From assembly GCF_965200585.1 (NCBI RefSeq), contig NZ_OZ241361.1: a DNA stretch of 64,000 bases, one strand, 5' to 3'. The position numbers were made by a program, and so were the translations under genes. This DNA comes from Bacterioplanoides sp965200585 (GTDB taxonomy: Bacteria > Pseudomonadota > Gammaproteobacteria > Pseudomonadales > Oceanobacteraceae). Below are positions 61,973 through 64,000 of this stretch, one piece after another (the stretch's first letter is position 1; each line of letters opens with the position of its first letter). Under the pieces are notes generated by a model. The model saw only the letters and a program-made list of their open reading frames with translations. It was not told the DNA's origin and made no database searches.

Positions 61973-62914
61973 TCAAATCTTTCGACTCAAAAGGTGCCCG
62001 CATCCTTTTGGGCAATCTGGTGTTCCGTAACCCGTATGAATCCACTGATTACCGCAGTCGAGGCATTTGTAAGACTGAGGTTTTGGGGGTGGAGGTGGTG
62101 CAGGTGGAGTTATATTCTCAGGAGCATCCCGATGCCTAAATGATGACTTCCACTGGCCATAACGATTACTACCAGTCTTTTTTCTTTGTGGGGGCGAAAC
62201 TCCCCGCTGTATTGATCTTCGTTTTTCTTCCAGCTCTATTGCTATCTGAGTATTTGGATGAAACACCCAGCTGCGATCTCCCTCATATAAAAGAAAGTCT
62301 TTAACAACCTCTGAGAATGGTCGCTTAGTCTTCCTGAATGACTCTGCATTAAATGAATGAAGATCAAGTTTTAGAAGTGCTGGAGGGTCATATTCAGGAT
62401 TAAAGCTACCTTCGAGCACAGGAATAGGTCTCGTTGTGTATTCCAGCCAAACATACACACTACTTCCGTCTGCGCATTTCAACTCCAAATCAAACTGCGT
62501 ACCGTTATAATGAGTATCCGCAAGGGCTTCTATGATTGGCATGTCGCGGTCTTCTGCAACCTTAACAAACCACTTAACCATGCCGTGAGGGTTTCGCACC
62601 GCATGGTGATGCTCAGGGAGCCTTACCCGCCTTCCTTCAAGCTCTTTGGCCACATGCTGGGCCATCATCTTTACAGCGAGTACAGAGTTAAACGGGCATT
62701 CCTCTATCGTTGACTTATCAGCATTAGGGCTTCGTGTGTCATGAGCAAAGTGGATGCGTTTTTCTGTATCTTTAGGATGCCGAGAAAGAAGCGGCATCCT
62801 GCATCCTGGGCATAGGCAGTTGCAGTTCCTTCCTCTCTCAGCATCCTCAGGCTCAACAATCATCCCTGTAGATGCCGAAATTCCAAATGGAATTAACAAG
62901 TCAGTTATTGGCAT
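61973..62914 (-). CDS. CoiA-like protein with C-terminal zinc ribbon
   Basis: The N-terminal ~75 residues have CLCPGCRMPLLSRHP, then RIHFAHDT and a final CPF, the metal-binding start of CoiA-like competence/nuclease proteins. The middle (residues ~95-215, with FDLELKCADGSSVYVWLEYT) has the D-x(n)-E-x-K-like arrangement of PD-(D/E)XK nucleases, though I cannot be sure of each residue. A Pro-rich linker (PPAPPPPPKP) leads to a zinc ribbon (YKCLDCGNQW ... CPKGCGHLL). 313 aa. Role unknown; a nuclease acting on DNA in the second element is plausible. Confidence 0.7.
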   Translation of the reverse strand: MPITDLLIPFGISASTGMIVEPEDAERGRNCNCLCPGCRMPLLSRHPKDTEKRIHFAHDTRSPNADKSTIEECPFNSVLAVKMMAQHVAKELEGRRVRLPEHHHAVRNPHGMVKWFVKVAEDRDMPIIEALADTHYNGTQFDLELKCADGSSVYVWLEYTTRPIPVLEGSFNPEYDPPALLKLDLHSFNAESFRKTKRPFSEVVKDFLLYEGDRSWVFHPNTQIAIELEEKRRSIQRGVSPPQRKKTGSNRYGQWKSSFRHRDAPENITPPAPPPPPKPQSYKCLDCGNQWIHTGYGTPDCPKGCGHLLSRKI

Positions 62915-63105
62915 GATTCTATTAACTCTGCTTCACTCAACTCTTCAAGTGTTTCGATACCCATGGCTATATCCTGTGTAAACTTCTAATAAATTTTAAA
63001 GATTCTGCTCTTGCTTGATGTACTTCTTTTCAGTTAATCCAGTATTAGCGTAAATCCTCATGGTTCACGTTCAATAAAATTTTCAGTATCCCCGGATTAA
63101 TCCGA

Positions 63106-63372
63106 TCACTTCTTTGAATACTTCTTATTCTTACCAAGTTTTTGTTTGAACCTGCTAGCCTTTTCGTGCTCGCTGCAAAGCCTGCATGACCAGTAATCAA
63201 TATGCTCTCTCCACACAAGAGAATTTTCATCGACAATACTGTCTTTTTCGTACCTGAGCTTAAACTTTGAAATCGCAATCTCTTTGGTTTTCTCAATAGA
63301 AAACCCTGAATCTTCCAATGATTCTTTGACGATTCTGATGATCTCTTTCCTGATATGATCTTGAACGTGCAA
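63106..63372 (-). CDS. Small protein of unknown function
   Basis: A short frame with an amphipathic helical N-terminal part (HIRKEIIRIVKESLEDSGFS) and a Cys pair in YWSCRLCSEHE, followed by a Lys-rich tail. I prefer a TTG start at 63372 because AAGGAAGG lies 8 bases before it; the frame also reaches 63396. No family recognised. 62915-63105 shows nothing else. Confidence 0.4.
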   Translation of the reverse strand: MHVQDHIRKEIIRIVKESLEDSGFSIEKTKEIAISKFKLRYEKDSIVDENSLVWREHIDYWSCRLCSEHEKASRFKQKLGKNKKYSKK

Positions 63373-63481
63373 AGTATTTACCTTCCTTACTGTCAAATCG
63401 TCGATGATAAATGGTGATTGTGCGGCATAGGAGTAAGTGAGCAGATTGTTCCAATTTTTGAGGAATAGCCGCTTTTAGAGA

Positions 63482-63661
63482 TCAGGACTGGCAGTACTGA
63501 GCGATCAGCTTTTGCTTCACTTTGGCAGCGGTGGTTTTTCCAGTGGCAATACGTAACATATCAGTTTTGGTTTTACGGGACACTACAATACCTTCAATAG
63601 CCATGGAGCCAACGGCACTGTTTGTCTTGCGGCGGATGACTGTGTGATTAAGCGTTCTCAT
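63482..63661 (-). CDS. VbhA/Fic-antitoxin-like small protein
   Basis: Starting at MRTLNHTV (59 aa), the sequence contains SMAIEG, which fits the [S/T]xxxE[G/N] inhibitory-helix motif of Fic antitoxins, and continues with the spacing of VbhA (a G-x-T segment as in IATGKTTAAKVKQKLIAQY). VbhA blocks ATP binding in the partner Fic toxin. No Fic gene (HPFxxGNGR) is seen downstream on the same strand within the window, so it may be an orphan that protects against incoming toxins. The frame is open to 63727; the shorter start is a judgement. Confidence 0.6.
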   Translation of the reverse strand: MRTLNHTVIRRKTNSAVGSMAIEGIVVSRKTKTDMLRIATGKTTAAKVKQKLIAQYCQS

Positions 63662-63727
63662 AGGTTTTAGTGTAGCTTTATCTGGGTGTGGAGGTAAGCA
63701 TGCTTGCTCTCTCTGAAGCGAAGACAT

Positions 63728-64000
63728 TGTGTCTCACTCTTGGACAGATAATCACCGAATAATTGCTTTTACTGCTCTGATGAAGCACAAGCAGTTTCTT
63801 GATCAACAGCGCCTGAGTGCGTTAGACGGCTTCCAACCTTGAATCAGAAAGTTGGCCTAGGTAATGAATTCAGCAGCAATCGATACCGCCATCGTTGATG
63901 GAGAAAAACCGCTTGTTGAGGTAATAGATTACCGGATGAGGACGATTTAATGGGATGCAGCACCATTAAAGGTAGGTTGACGAGACACGGGCAGATTCTA
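63728..64000. other. Right edge of the window, no supported gene
   Basis: No frame longer than ~25 codons with a good start. A short plus-strand stretch (MKHKQFLDQQRLSALDGFQP, from 63779) looks like the end of a degraded coding region but I cannot name it. The comM 3' half is not here, so the island continues. Confidence 0.5.

Noticed and set aside
63779..63838. Short plus-strand peptide as a gene fragment with a name
   Set aside because: About 20 codons before a stop and no motif that I can assign.

Overview
The window is a chromosomal segment of a marine-type gammaproteobacterium, most likely of the Oceanospirillales (the 16S rRNA looks Thalassolituus/Oceanobacter-like; that placement is from memory, not from a search). 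Two stretches keep gene orders I know from Pseudomonas: argC - DUF6776 - bactofilin - erpA ... anmK - M23 peptidase - tyrS - rRNA, and yggT - proC - yggS / pilT - pilU.

Layout. 1-3118: 3' end of an unidentified plus-strand gene running into glnE. 3193-5000: an accessory two-gene module (ImmA/IrrE-type protease with a DUF4411/PIN-like protein) between 11-bp direct repeats. 5045-8098: mrcB (PBP1b) and its likely lipoprotein activator lpoP. 8246-14266: a chemoreceptor, an unknown membrane protein, hemL, hemJ and a CLC protein. 14418-21759: argC to tyrS. 21773-32984: two complete rRNA operons in direct tandem; the first has four stacked promoters and tRNA-Ile/tRNA-Ala, the second has one promoter and no spacer tRNAs. 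33055-36130: intergenic repeats, then an operon of two mutually homologous unknown proteins and a DyP peroxidase. 36250-42997: topB, yggT, proC, yggS, pilT, pilU. 43159-48971: a catabolic operon (acyl-CoA dehydrogenase, two SDRs, an APH-type kinase, a histidine phosphatase) that resembles the ACAD10/11-LvaAC system for 4-hydroxyacids, followed by an SMP-30-type lactonase. 49069-51807: a subtilase lipoprotein.

51968-64000: yifB/comM is cut in mid-gene at 52822, directly after GCGGT, and everything to its right reads as mobile DNA. Cargo includes hipBA, a possible new RHH antitoxin / zeta-like kinase pair, an IS481 deletion derivative, three lipoproteins, a CoiA-like protein and an orphan VbhA-like antitoxin. 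A 32-bp copy of the island's left terminus recurs exactly 9,000 bp downstream (61823), which suggests two elements stacked at the comM site. The 3' half of comM is not in the window.

The strongest leads are the stacked comM island with its unrecognised cargo, the DyP operon with two paralogous partners, and the tandem rRNA operons. Family assignments are from memory of motifs; no searches were run.
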